A stretch of DNA of 64,000 nucleotides from Daucus carota subsp. sativus (lineage: Eukaryota; Streptophyta; Magnoliopsida; Apiales; Apiaceae). The stretch spans positions 18,508,545 to 18,572,544 of the forward strand of contig NC_030386.2 of the NCBI RefSeq assembly GCF_001625215.2, read 5' to 3'. The position numbers were made by a program, and so were the translations under genes. Each line of letters starts with the position of its first letter. Position 1 is the first letter of the stretch. The notes under the pieces are model-generated. The model was not told where the DNA came from. It worked only from the letters and a program-made list of their open reading frames with translations, and did not search any database. Positions 33,113-42,641 of this stretch are shown one piece after another.

Positions 33113-33558
33113 CTAATTATGGGGCTTCTGGCTACTTGCTGCCCTCGGGGGGTCATAATCTTTGTACATCAGGTTCATGACCTCCTGTTTTGTCGCCTCC
33201 AAATCTTTGTCTTGGTCCTGTTCAGAAATTTCAGATAGTAATAAGTATCAAACTTAATCGGTGCAATATGTAATACTCGTATCTAGCTGAATTTTGTTGA
33301 AATGCAATAGAGTTACCTGATGCCGGTGTCCTGCAACAGACTCTTGTGAAGCATACTTATCTGAAACAAGCAATATCCAAATATTAATATCGATATTTCA
33401 TGTGTGTGCATTCATTAGTACTTAGTGACTTAGTGTCTATATTCAAGTACAAGGAAGAAGAAAGCTTTACCTAAGTCGACAAGTGCAGAAGAGTCCCTCG
33501 AAGCATGGAAAACCAAAAGAAGACACAATAGTAAACCTGCAAGCTTCACGGATGCCAT
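33113..33558 (-). CDS. small secreted peptide precursor, array copy 2 (RGF/GLV-like)
   Basis: Exons 33558-33471, 33360-33317 and 33217-33113 (237 nt, 78 aa). The signal peptide is MASVKLAGLLLCLLLVFHAS. The middle exon gives DKYASQESVAGHRHQ and the third exon begins DQDKDLEATKQEVMNL. The C-terminus is KDYDPPRAASSQKPHN and ends at a stop. It has an acidic residue plus Tyr (a tyrosylprotein sulfotransferase-type context), Pro-Pro-Arg, and a terminal His-Asn as in RGF/GLV/CLEL peptides (DY...P..HN), but 15 rather than about 13 residues long. This is the best hormone-like member of the array. Its TATA position reads TACAAAA instead of the TATAAAA seen in copies 1 and 4, which may affect expression. 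A Mutator-type MITE sits upstream at 33894. Peptide family is inference. Confidence 0.7.
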
Positions 33559-33893
33559 TTGTTACTGAAATTGCTTTATATGAGCTGATTATCTTGTTCA
33601 ACAACGAAAGGAGAAGAAAACAGAGGGTGCTTAGTGTTGCTTTTGTAGATATCAGATTAACTTTTGTACTAGCATAATAGCTGGCTAACTATTCGTAAAC
33701 ACACAACGTGATTACTGATTTGAATTATTAGGTTTTAGGTTTAATTAACACAAAATGCCTACTTGAACATGCATCAAATAGTTAAACTATTGATCAAGAA
33801 TATGGACTAGTGGCTTCTGGTTGAGATCAGTGTGTTTTATTAATTCGTTAACTCTCAATTTCTACAACAAACACAAAAAGATGTTTGTAAGAA

Positions 33894-34582
33894 GAGTTAA
33901 TTGCAATTGGCACCCCTTTGGTTTCGGTTTATTGCACATTGCACCTAATAGTTTTGGAAAATACACTTTGCAACCCTAGACTTTTAACCCGTAGACACTT
34001 TGCACTCTTTCCGTTAATTTCTGCCGTTACCGTTAGCTTTTGTAGGGGCATTTTGGTAAATTTAATTATATTTAATTAAAATCAGATTTTTATTTAAATT
34101 TTTTGACCATCTAAACGATATTTCTCGGAAAAACTTAAAGAACGAAAGTTGTAGAGAATAAAAAGATCTTTTTAAAACAATAAGGTTCAAAATTTAAATA
34201 ATTATTTAAAAACGATTGTTCATTTTTACAAGATTGCTAATTTTTGAATTTTTTAATAATAATTATAAAAAGAATTACGAAAATTTTGAACCTTATAGTT
34301 CTAAGAAGATCCTTTTATTCTCTACAACTTTCGTTCTTTAAGTTTTTCCGAAAAATATCGTTTAGATGGTCAAAAAATTTAAATAAAGATCTAATTTTAA
34401 TTAAATATAATTACATTTCCCAAAATGCCCCTGCAAAAGTTAACGGTAACGGCAAAATTTAACGGAAAGGGTGCAAAGTGTCTACGGGTTAAAAGTCTGG
34501 GGATGCAAAGTGTATTTTCCAAAACTATTAGGTGCAATGTGCAATAAACCGAAACCAAAGGGGTGCCAATTGCAATTAACTC
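33894..34582. mobile_element. Mutator foldback MITE with 9-bp target duplication
   Basis: 689 bp, almost entirely two arms of a long inverted repeat of roughly 330 bp each. Ends are GAGTTAATTGCAATTGGCAC and its reverse complement. The perfect 9-bp duplication TTGTAAGAA is at 33885-33893 and 34583-34591. It lies in the upstream region of peptide copy 2. The corresponding place near copy 1 (about 32735-32745) has no insert, so that paralogue preserves the empty site. Confidence 0.92.
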
Positions 34583-34591
34583 TTGTAAGAA

Positions 34592-35415
34592 ACCATCTTT
34601 CACTTGTTTATTGTGTTAGGTTAATCTGTCTTCTCTGCACCAAAGTTTTTGCCAGCTCCATAAGAATTACTAGTTTATCATCTGATAATTCATTGGCTTA
34701 TACCCAGTCTTGTGGTGTGAAGATTGATCCTCGAACTCCAGTCATTATTGAGATATGTTATGTTCTTTATTGACAGTCCTTCAAATTTCAATATGCAATC
34801 AAATGATTTTTCTGCTGAAATGAAATATTCTTGAACCATAAAATGTTAAGAAGTTCAAGTTCAGCACTCTGATCAGTTACACCAGAACTTAAACATACTC
34901 ATAGTTCGGTTTTACACATATTTACTAAGCCCAACTATTATTTCTACGTGTTGTAAATGTACTAATTACACCTTGGAGTAAAGGATTTAAGCTACTTTTT
35001 CTTGTATAATGTAGCAAAATGTAAGATAAAAATTCTGGATGTGTGAAGCAACATGTATTAAGATTTTGGACGAGTTGGTTACCTTACACATACAAGTTTA
35101 GTTGGACACTGACTCACTGCAGACTTCTTAATTTAATTGTGCTTTGATCAGTATATGTAGATTCATTTAGTTTAAGTTTATTTTTTAAGTCTATTTACTA
35201 AAGGTAATTAAAAAAATTCCTGTTAAAGAGCACATTCAGATTTGATGCTCAGAAGGTTTGTGAAGAAGTCATCAGAGACAGTACATTGAGTCATAGATCA
35301 TAAAACATTCAGCCAGTTTCACTGGTGTTCCCAAGGCAAACTTTAGAACTAAGTATGCATATTTGACTGAGAATGGATCAGACTCTATAATCACTTATTT
35401 GCTAGGCTTCTGTCT
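34592..35415. other. spacer between peptide copies 2 and 3
   Basis: Promoter-distal sequence of copy 2 and downstream sequence of copy 3. About 230 bp at 35200-35430 is clearly paralogous to 36740-36975 downstream of copy 4. No other gene. Confidence 0.55.
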
Positions 35416-35499
35416 TTAAGTTGGTGTCTTTGGCCCCCAATCTTTCGTCATTAAGTTCTTCACGTCCGTTTCAGCTGCCTCCGAATCTTTGTCCTGGCC
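35416..35499 (-). pseudogene. peptide precursor array copy 3, exons 1-2 lost
   Basis: Only the third exon remains: acceptor AACAG before 35499, then GQDKDSEAAETDVKNLMTKD, and the end WGPKTPT followed by TAA at 35418-35416. Upstream sequence passes directly into DNA paralogous to the region beyond exon 1 of copy 4 (CTAGTATAATAAGGCTGACT, about 35637-35656, and the match at about 37718-37737). Exons 1-2 are therefore deleted, and without a signal peptide no product is expected. The C-terminus is the same shortened Trp form as copy 4; past the TAA a vestigial RQKP is still readable. Confidence 0.7.
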
Positions 35500-36354
35500 C
35501 TGTTCATAAATTCATACACTAGTAAGCATCAGCACTTCATTGGTGCAATATATAAGCACTCGTAATCAGACTGGAAATTTTATTTTGCTCAAATTAATCT
35601 GGGGAAAAGAACAAGTCTAGGTTTCCAACACTTGGCACTAGTATAATAAGGCTGACTCATTTCTGAATGTACAACATGATTGCTGCTGAACTATTGTCTT
35701 TTACGTGTACTTATCACAGAATAATGTATGATGAACACGCTAAATGAATGTTTATTGCGCAAGAACGTGCACTATCCGCTCAAGATTGGTGTGTGTTATA
35801 TCCAAGTTGATTCTATCTTCTAGCTGAGCTGATCTATTCCATGGTCTTCTTTTTATATAAAATTTGCTCGCTCTAATGGATCTTGATGTGAATTTACCTC
35901 CAAAACTATGTCGGATCTTACCATTTGATTTTATTATTCAATGAGATGGCAGATACTGAGAATGTAGGAGTCCACCTATCCTTCAGGTCAAGCAGTTCCA
36001 AATTTGGTTGCAAGTACAAGAACCAAGAATAAGGAATTTGATTGTCAAAGCAAGAGGTCTAGATTTCATACTGAAGTAGATCAGTTGTTTTAGAAACGAA
36101 TGAGTAAAATAAGAAACTAGTGAAACAATGCTAGTGTGTGAGTTCAAACTAAATTAATGGCTCATTCAATATTCGATAAAGTTTTTCTACGGTTTTTTTG
36201 AAAATCAAGGCACAAATTTAAGCATTTAGGGAATTACATCACCAGAATGTAAAGGAAAAACACATAAAAATTGTCAACCAAATCGTAATATGAACCAGGA
36301 AGGAGAGAACAATTCACAACATGTTCATTTGATGCTAGAATGCTTGGAATTTCT

Positions 36355-36432
36355 CTAAGATAGAGGCCCTTGAAGGCATGGAGATCTCTGTGAATAGCGA
36401 TGGCTAGGTCTGTTGAACATGCTTATAGTTGT
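36355..36432 (-). pseudogene. duplicated 3' fragment of the IQ67-domain gene
   Basis: On the minus strand it reads TTISMFNRPSHRYSQRSPCL then QGPLS and a stop. It is nearly identical to the C-terminus of the IQ67-domain protein encoded at 38595-40316. Paralogy runs on into the 3' flank (about 36230-36355 against 38460-38597). It is not a gene; it marks the duplicated unit that carried a peptide gene with the tail of its neighbour. Confidence 0.85.
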
Positions 36433-36960
36433 CACATCACTGTTATACCAGAACTTAAAAATACTTATAGTTCTTGCACAATTTTACACCTTGGAGTAAA
36501 GGATTCAAGGCTATTTTTTGTTGTATTATGGGGAAAAATGTAAGATAAAAAATTCTGGATGTATCAAGCAACTTGTGTTAAGATTTGGATGAGTTGATTA
36601 CGTGACACATACAAGTTTAGTTGGGGACTACTGCAGACTTCTTAGAGGTGCTGATCAATTAAAAATTAAATTTAATTGTTCTTTGATCAGTACATGCAAG
36701 TTAAGTTAGTTTAAGTTTATTTGCCAAGTCCATTTACTAAAGTTAATTAAAAAAAGATTCCTGTAAAAGAACACATTCAGATGTGGCCATTATTTATTTT
36801 TGATGCTCAGAATATAACAGAGACAGTACATTGATTCACAGATCATGAAACATTAAGAAAGATTCACTAGTGTTACTGAGGCAAATTTTAGAGCTAAATA
36901 TGCAAACTCTACTGAGAATGGATCAGACTTTATAATCACTTATATGTTAGGCTTCTGTCT
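36433..36960. other. spacer between the IQD fragment and peptide copy 4
   Basis: Downstream region of copy 4, paralogous over long stretches to 34900-35415 (for example the AGCAACTTG/AGCAACATG...AAGATTTGGA...GAGTTG block near 36570). No gene. Confidence 0.55.
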
Positions 36961-37628
36961 TTAAGTTGGCGTCTTTGGCCCCCAATCTATTTTCATTAGG
37001 TTCTTCACGCCCCCTTCAGCTGCCTCCATATCTTTGTTTCGGTCCTGTTCCTGTTCAAATATTCAGGTTCAAATAATTATCAGTACTTCATTACTGCAAT
37101 ATATAAACACTCAGAATTCTAGCTAAATTTTTCTTAAAACCAAGTTTTAAACCTGAGTGTTCACGTGATGCTGGTGTCCTGCAGCAGGAGCTTTTGAAGC
37201 ATGATGATCTGAAACAAGCAATATCCAAATATTGTTCTTAATTTTATGCAGTGTTCACCTTCTCAATATTATCAGCTTCAAGAATTATTGTCATGTGAGA
37301 AGAATTTTAGTTGTACAAAATGTTCCTTTTCAAAAAATCAGAAGGACAATTTTTTACAAAGACAAATGTTCTCAAGCTAACATTGTTTTTACATGAGGGC
37401 AATCCACAAATAATTTAGCCATGGTTCTCAGATAAACAATTGGAAATATGGAAAAACTCATCTAGCTTGAACTATATACTATGTTTTCCTCATTGTGGCG
37501 TGTGTGTTTAAATACAACGAAGAAAGCTTTACTGTCTTACCCAGATCAACATGTGCAGAAGAGTCCCTCAAAGCATGGAAGACTAAAAGAAGGCACAACA
37601 GTAAACTTGCGAGCTTGACAAATGCCAT
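36961..37628 (-). CDS. small secreted peptide precursor, array copy 4 (short Trp form)
   Basis: Exons 37628-37541, 37208-37165 and 37044-36961 (216 nt, 71 aa), all joins in phase. The signal peptide is MAFVKLASLLLCLLLVFHAL. The middle exon reads DHHASKAPAAGHQHH and the last exon begins DRNKDMEAAEGGVKNLMK. The C-terminus is IDWGPKTPT and then TAA. Compared with copies 1 and 2 the Tyr is Trp and the last seven residues are lost to a stop, so Tyr sulfation cannot occur. The third exon could start 6 bp earlier (tandem GAACAG acceptors at 37051 and 37045), adding Glu-Gln. TATAAAA lies at about 37689-37695 on the minus strand. This may be a diverged functional peptide or a dying copy; the open frame argues mildly for the former. 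Confidence 0.65.
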
Positions 37629-38594
37629 TTCTAAAATATTTATCTTGTTCAATGAAAAGTTAAAAAATCAGGGAATGCTTAGTGTTGGTTTTATAGGCTT
37701 CAGATTAACACTTGAAACTAGTATAATAAGGCTGACTCATTTCTGATTGTACAACATGATTGCTGCACTATATTATTGTCTTTTATGTGTATTTACACAG
37801 AATAATGTATGATGAACATGCATTAATGGTAATGTTTATTGCACAAGAACGTGCACTATCTGGTCGAGATTAGTTTGTGTTATTACCAAGTTGCTTCTAT
37901 CTTTGAACTGAGCTGAACTATTTAAGGTTTACTTTATATATAGAAGTTGATCTCTCCAATGGATCTTGATGTCAATTCACCTCCAAAACTATGTTGGATC
38001 TTACCATTGGATTTCATCATTGACTGAGTTTGATGTTTAAAAAACTATAATAATCAAATAGATATATGATGAGATTGCAGAGACTGAGAATGTAAATGTT
38101 TTCCTTCTCAGGGAGGAGTCACCTATCCTTCTGTTTAAGCGGTTCCAAATTTGATCGCCAGTACTGGAACCAAGAACATGGGAATTCAATATTCCAAGTA
38201 AGAGGTCTAGATGACAATACTGAAATTGAGTCCCTTGTTTTAGAAACGAATGAGTAAAAATATGAAAGTAGTGAAACAATGCTAGTGTGTGAGTTTTAAA
38301 GTAAGAAGAAGAGCGGCTGCATAAATGTATCCTTTGAAGACTGAGGGCATACATACTGCATATATTCACACTTGATAGTTCATTCAGATCAAGTTAACAA
38401 CTTGAATGCTCTTAAATTGACTAGCAGCACTCAGCACTGCATGTAATATCCTTGAAAATCTAAGCACAAATTTAAGCATTTAAGGAATCACATCACCAAA
38501 ATGTAAAGGGAAAAACACATGAACATTGTTAATCACATCATGATATGAAGCAGGAAGGAGAGAACAATTTACATAATGTTCATTCAGTGCTAAA
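37629..38594. other. promoter of copy 4 and 3' flank of the IQD gene
   Basis: Sequence around 37700-38000 is paralogous to 35640-35950 (upstream of copy 3). A minus-strand frame at 38037-38369 shows no family resemblance and is not called. Confidence 0.55.
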
Positions 38595-40316
38595 TTACTT
38601 GGAATTTCTCTTAGATACAGGCCCTTCAAGGCATGGAGATCTCTGTGAATAGCGATGGCTAGGTCTGTTGAACATGCTTATAGTTGTCAAATCACTATTA
38701 ATTGAAGATATAGGTGATGACTTGTGCTTGTAAGGAGAGAATGTTACAGAATTCGAGTTGAAGCTCATAGGCCTTAGTCTTGGTGAACTCATTGATCTAA
38801 CTTTTGCCTTGGCAGATACTGTAGCAGCCATGTAAGTAGGAACAGCAAGAGATCCTCCTCCAGCAGAATATCTATTTCCAATTGGATGTTGCTTTTGAAG
38901 ATGGACCAATCTTGTGGCTGGCAATTCTGATTCTTTGTAGTGGCATTGCTTCTGTAAATTTTGGGACTTCACTTGTTCTTTCCCAGGTTCTTCGTGTTTT
39001 ATTCTTTCCCTAGTTGAAAAAACTGATACTAAGTTTTGCAGATCTTCCCTTTTTGATATCCTAGTGTCCACACATTGTTCTAACCAGTATCTCCATCTTC
39101 CATCTATTTTGTTCTGTTCTAGTCCTGCTGGCCTCTGAAAAAACCGGAGAAAAATTACCAAAGTGGATGAGAACCTTCCTAAAATTATAATACCAGGAAG
39201 TTTCATATATGATTTAGCTTTCAATGCAGCAAGTCACAAACTGTCATTTCTAATTATCATAGATCAGATTTCTTCCGAAAGTTAGGGATGACTGGGAATT
39301 TCAAAGATATGCCATCTAGTTTCGTGACATTGGAAATCCATATCAGATTGAAGAGTATGTGTATATACCAAAGATAAGTAATCTTTAGATGAAATGTGTT
39401 AGCGTAAATAGGCAGTAACATACTCTATTCCTAAAAGAGAACTGTTTTATCCTTTCTCTTTTGATAGCAGCCATTCTCTTGCTTGAGCAAAGATCATTTT
39501 CCTCTTCTTTTGTCAGAAGACTGTCATCCCACCTTCTCTGACTTTTTAAATCAATCTACATATCCATCAAAACCAGATTTTAAACTATAATTACACATAG
39601 AAATTACACTGGCAAGTTATCATTTCTTCATGAAATGGACTCCAATTACACTGATAAGTTATATATACCTTAATGTCCTTGTCTTTGGAACAAGACGGAT
39701 CATCCAACATTTGGCTTCTTTTTGCGCGTACCTGTGACTGTATATTTGCTATTGATTGCAATTTATTAAGTGTCTTTCTAGCTTGTCGTCGGACAAGTAT
39801 GCCTCTGATAGTAGCTTGAAGCCTGACAATTCCCTTTAATGCCCTTGCAACTTTTCTTGCCTGTATCAGCCATATGAATTAGGGAAGTAATCCTTAATTA
39901 GTGCACTCCTTCTACCATCCTGCATTGAAAACCCTCAATTTCTAAATTACTATAAAGACTCCAGGAACTGAAAAACTTACTAGATAACCCCTGAAGGCAT
40001 TTTGGATTTTGGTGGCAGCCACTTCTTGGATTAACCTTCTCCAGTTAGGTACTAATGGAGGAGCATTGTATTTACAATAAATGCTTGAGAAATCTCGGGA
40101 CTCGTCTTCTCTCTGACAAGTATATTTAGAAGTACTACAAGAGGGCTGATCAAAAATGTCTGCAGCAATTTCATCAGCTGCAGAAGCCATGAAAATTTGT
40201 ACATTAGAATCTTGCACGACCTCTCCTGTATCTCTTGATGGCGATGCAGCTGGAATAGAAGGTGATCGCTTGATCCTGAATCTTCCAAGAAAGCACATCC
40301 TTCTCCTTTGTTGTTT
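38595..40316 (-). CDS. IQD11-like: IQ67-domain protein (IQD11/12-like), first exon not found
   Basis: Calmodulin-binding scaffold protein of the plant IQD family. Exons on the minus strand: 40316-39981, 39860-39669, 39555-39424 and 39134-38595, together 1200 nt. The first exon shown is entered at an acceptor (TTGACAG before 40316) and reads KQQRRRMCFLGRFRIKRSP, like the second coding exon of IQD11-type genes, whose first exon holds a short basic MAKK... start. I could not find that exon, so this model is 5'-partial; ATG 40298 is an alternative start giving 393 aa. The IQ67 region spans the first two exons (AATKIQNAFRGYL|ARKVARALKGIVRLQA, then IRGILVRRQARKTLNKLQS). The C-terminus has the family motifs PTYMAATVSAKAKVRSMSSP and RLRPMSF...SPYKHK. 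IQDs act at microtubules, membrane or nucleus. The 3' end has been duplicated into the peptide array. Confidence 0.88.
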
Positions 40317-41789
40317 CTGTCAATGTAGATTGCAGATATATTATCTGTAAGAATCAGAAATTTAGGTAAATATTCAAAGCTTGCCAGATATCAAATATCA
40401 TCATAAATATCAGAGAGAAGAGCTTTGATTTATCAAACCCTATTTTCGCATTGTAATAGATCATTAAAAATGCCTATCAATAAAAAAATAAATTCACTGA
40501 CAGAGGATTCAAACAAGTAGCATATATAGAGCTTCCTTAGTTACTTCAGACACCAGCGGCCTTCTTTTCCTTCTACACTGACTGTTTTTCCTGTTCTTTG
40601 TGTTCTGTTGAGTTGTTTGAATTTCTCATTATTTGCATGTTCAATATTTTAAGTTCAACATGTGGTCCTTGAGATAAATGCAGAAGGGGAAAAGTAAAGG
40701 TATCGTTATCACTTGGCTTTAGTGTAACCACTCTTTTCTCGGTAACAAGAGGTAATAGTTGGAGATTCAGAACAACTACCTAAATTCTTCAATTGACAAT
40801 TTCCATATTAATATATAAACTAAATTTCCAACTGGATTAAACTAGTATGTTTTAGTTCTTGGGTGCGAAATCTGCTGATCCACAGGCCTTAATTCTTATG
40901 TTTAAGAATCGGAAATCAGAAGGTTAACTTTACTATGTAGTTCATTTAGGAAACATATTTGTAGATTTTTAGTAGTTTGAGTGCCATCTGACGAGGTTTG
41001 TCAAGTGCTCTGGATTCGAAACATGCCTTTGCTGATATACCAATGCTCAACTTTGAGTTATCATAAACTTTACAGTATCCTGTAAGTTATGTTAAGACTT
41101 AAGCCCTGTATTAGTGCCTAGTTGATCCTGAAATCATCAAATTTGATTCGTTTATTCAAGAAATTAAAGCATGGTAGTTGATGAATGGTCACTGCCATAG
41201 CTCACTGCCAACATTATTTGGTGCTTGAATTCTCTTCTTCCTCATCCTTAAAGTCAAGGAAGAGGAAGTGCATTATTGAGAAAAAGTGGGCTAACTGTTT
41301 ATCAATCATTTAGAGAAAGCCAGATTAAAACAGAGCCAACCTTGGATTTTACCAGAGGAGGGCATATGTGCAGTGGACGATAATCTTGAAGTCTGTCTGT
41401 GGATTTTAATGAAATGAATTGCGGATAAATACACAATTTTTAAATCCTTTAATATTTATCTATGTTTCAGTTTCATAGATTGAGATGGAATGAGATTGAA
41501 AAAAATTATAGTTCTGAAGAACTGGAATGAATTCAGTAATAGTCGTTTCAGAACCATCGATTATAATGTACTTGTTTTACTACCACCTATACTTGAATTC
41601 TAAACTTCATCACCAACCAAGAGAAGACGGTTGGCTAATTCATGGGATTTTGAACTAACAAAACTTTAGTGTGTTACACATGTTTCTTTTTGCGGTCTTT
41701 CTGTCAGAGAGTTTCTGCAGTTTCCGAAAACTGCCAAATTGGGAACTCAGAGATCAGTCTGTAAGAAAGAATACTAAACAATAGAATTA
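40317..41789. other. upstream region of the IQD gene
   Basis: This should contain the missing first exon and promoter of the IQD gene. I searched for a basic MAKK/MGKK-type start followed by a donor and found none I can support. No other gene is seen. Confidence 0.4.
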
Positions 41790-42064
41790 TGTTGTGTGTG
41801 GTTGGGGTGAAGGGAATGAAATGGAATGGAATAAGTATAAATAAAAGAAAATAATAGAGTGTCGGAGGGAGGACTTTGAAAAAAAATGAGTGAGTGCAAA
41901 TTTTGTGTGATAAGATTTGGGTAGAAAATATGTATGATAAGGAATGGAGCATTGTGATAATAATGGAATGGTGGAAAGAATGAAATTATTATACATTCAA
42001 CTAAATTATAGTTCAAATCTCATTCCATTCCATCCATTATCATTCACCGCAACCAAACACAACA
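41790..42064. mobile_element. 275-bp MITE-like inverted repeat
   Basis: Ends TGTTGTGTGTGGTTGGGGTG and CACCGCAACCAAACACAACA are imperfect inverted repeats, continued inside by GGAATGAAATGGAATGG against CCATTCCATTCC-type sequence. The target duplication is not clear. Probably a Harbinger- or hAT-type MITE. Confidence 0.6.
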
Positions 42065-42588
42065 TGTTGAAACTTGGAACTGATCAACTCAGTTGTAATC
42101 AAGTAATCAACCATGTAAGCTTATTTGAACCGAAATCCAGGGTCTGGACTCGGACTTTTATGCTCTTTTGCCTAATAGTACTATATAAACGAACAAGATT
42201 TACTAAGCATGAAACGCGAGCCTGGCAAGGATGCAGTGAAGCAGTTGAGTGAAATATGCAAGAAAGTAATACACATAACTAAACGTTCCAATGAATTCAG
42301 GAACTATTCAATACCACGTGAGTGAGTTCAGAAACATAACAGCTGAATTGTCGTAACATCTTGGGGTGTTTGGATCATGAGTGGGAATGAGAATCGTGTT
42401 CTAGTCTGGAGACATAACTGCGTCAGAATTTGAACTATTTCAAACAAAACAAAATTCAACAGAGCAAATTGTGCATGCAAAACCGCAACTCAAAATGTGT
42501 CACATGTAATATCAATCCGTTCAACTTTAACGTTCAATCCTTCACGCGATCAGGCCTTATCGCAAACCGTCAGTCTCACACCTCCCCC

Positions 42589-42597
42589 CTATATATT
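42589..42597 (+). promoter_or_regulatory. probable TATA box of the nsLTP gene
   Basis: CTATATATT lies 45-53 bp before the start codon at 42642, leaving a short leader. It is preceded by a C-rich stretch. Inferred from position and sequence only. Confidence 0.5.
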
Positions 42598-42641
42598 GTC
42601 AACCATCTATCTGATCAAACACACCACACCACATCTCGAAA

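Noticed and set aside
37495..37746. 83-codon plus-strand frame
   Set aside because: It is antisense to exon 1 of peptide copy 4, whose signal peptide and paralogues make the minus strand the coding one. The same holds for the frame at 33483-33677 at copy 2.
38037..38369. 110-codon minus-strand frame between copy 4 and the IQD gene
   Set aside because: No similarity recognised. It lies in the IQD 3' flank, and its paralogue near 36000 is not open.
40541..40640. Possible first coding exon of the IQD gene
   Set aside because: The minus-strand translation (HANNEKFKQLNRTQRTGKTV) lacks the basic MAKK-type start and a usable in-phase donor to 40316.
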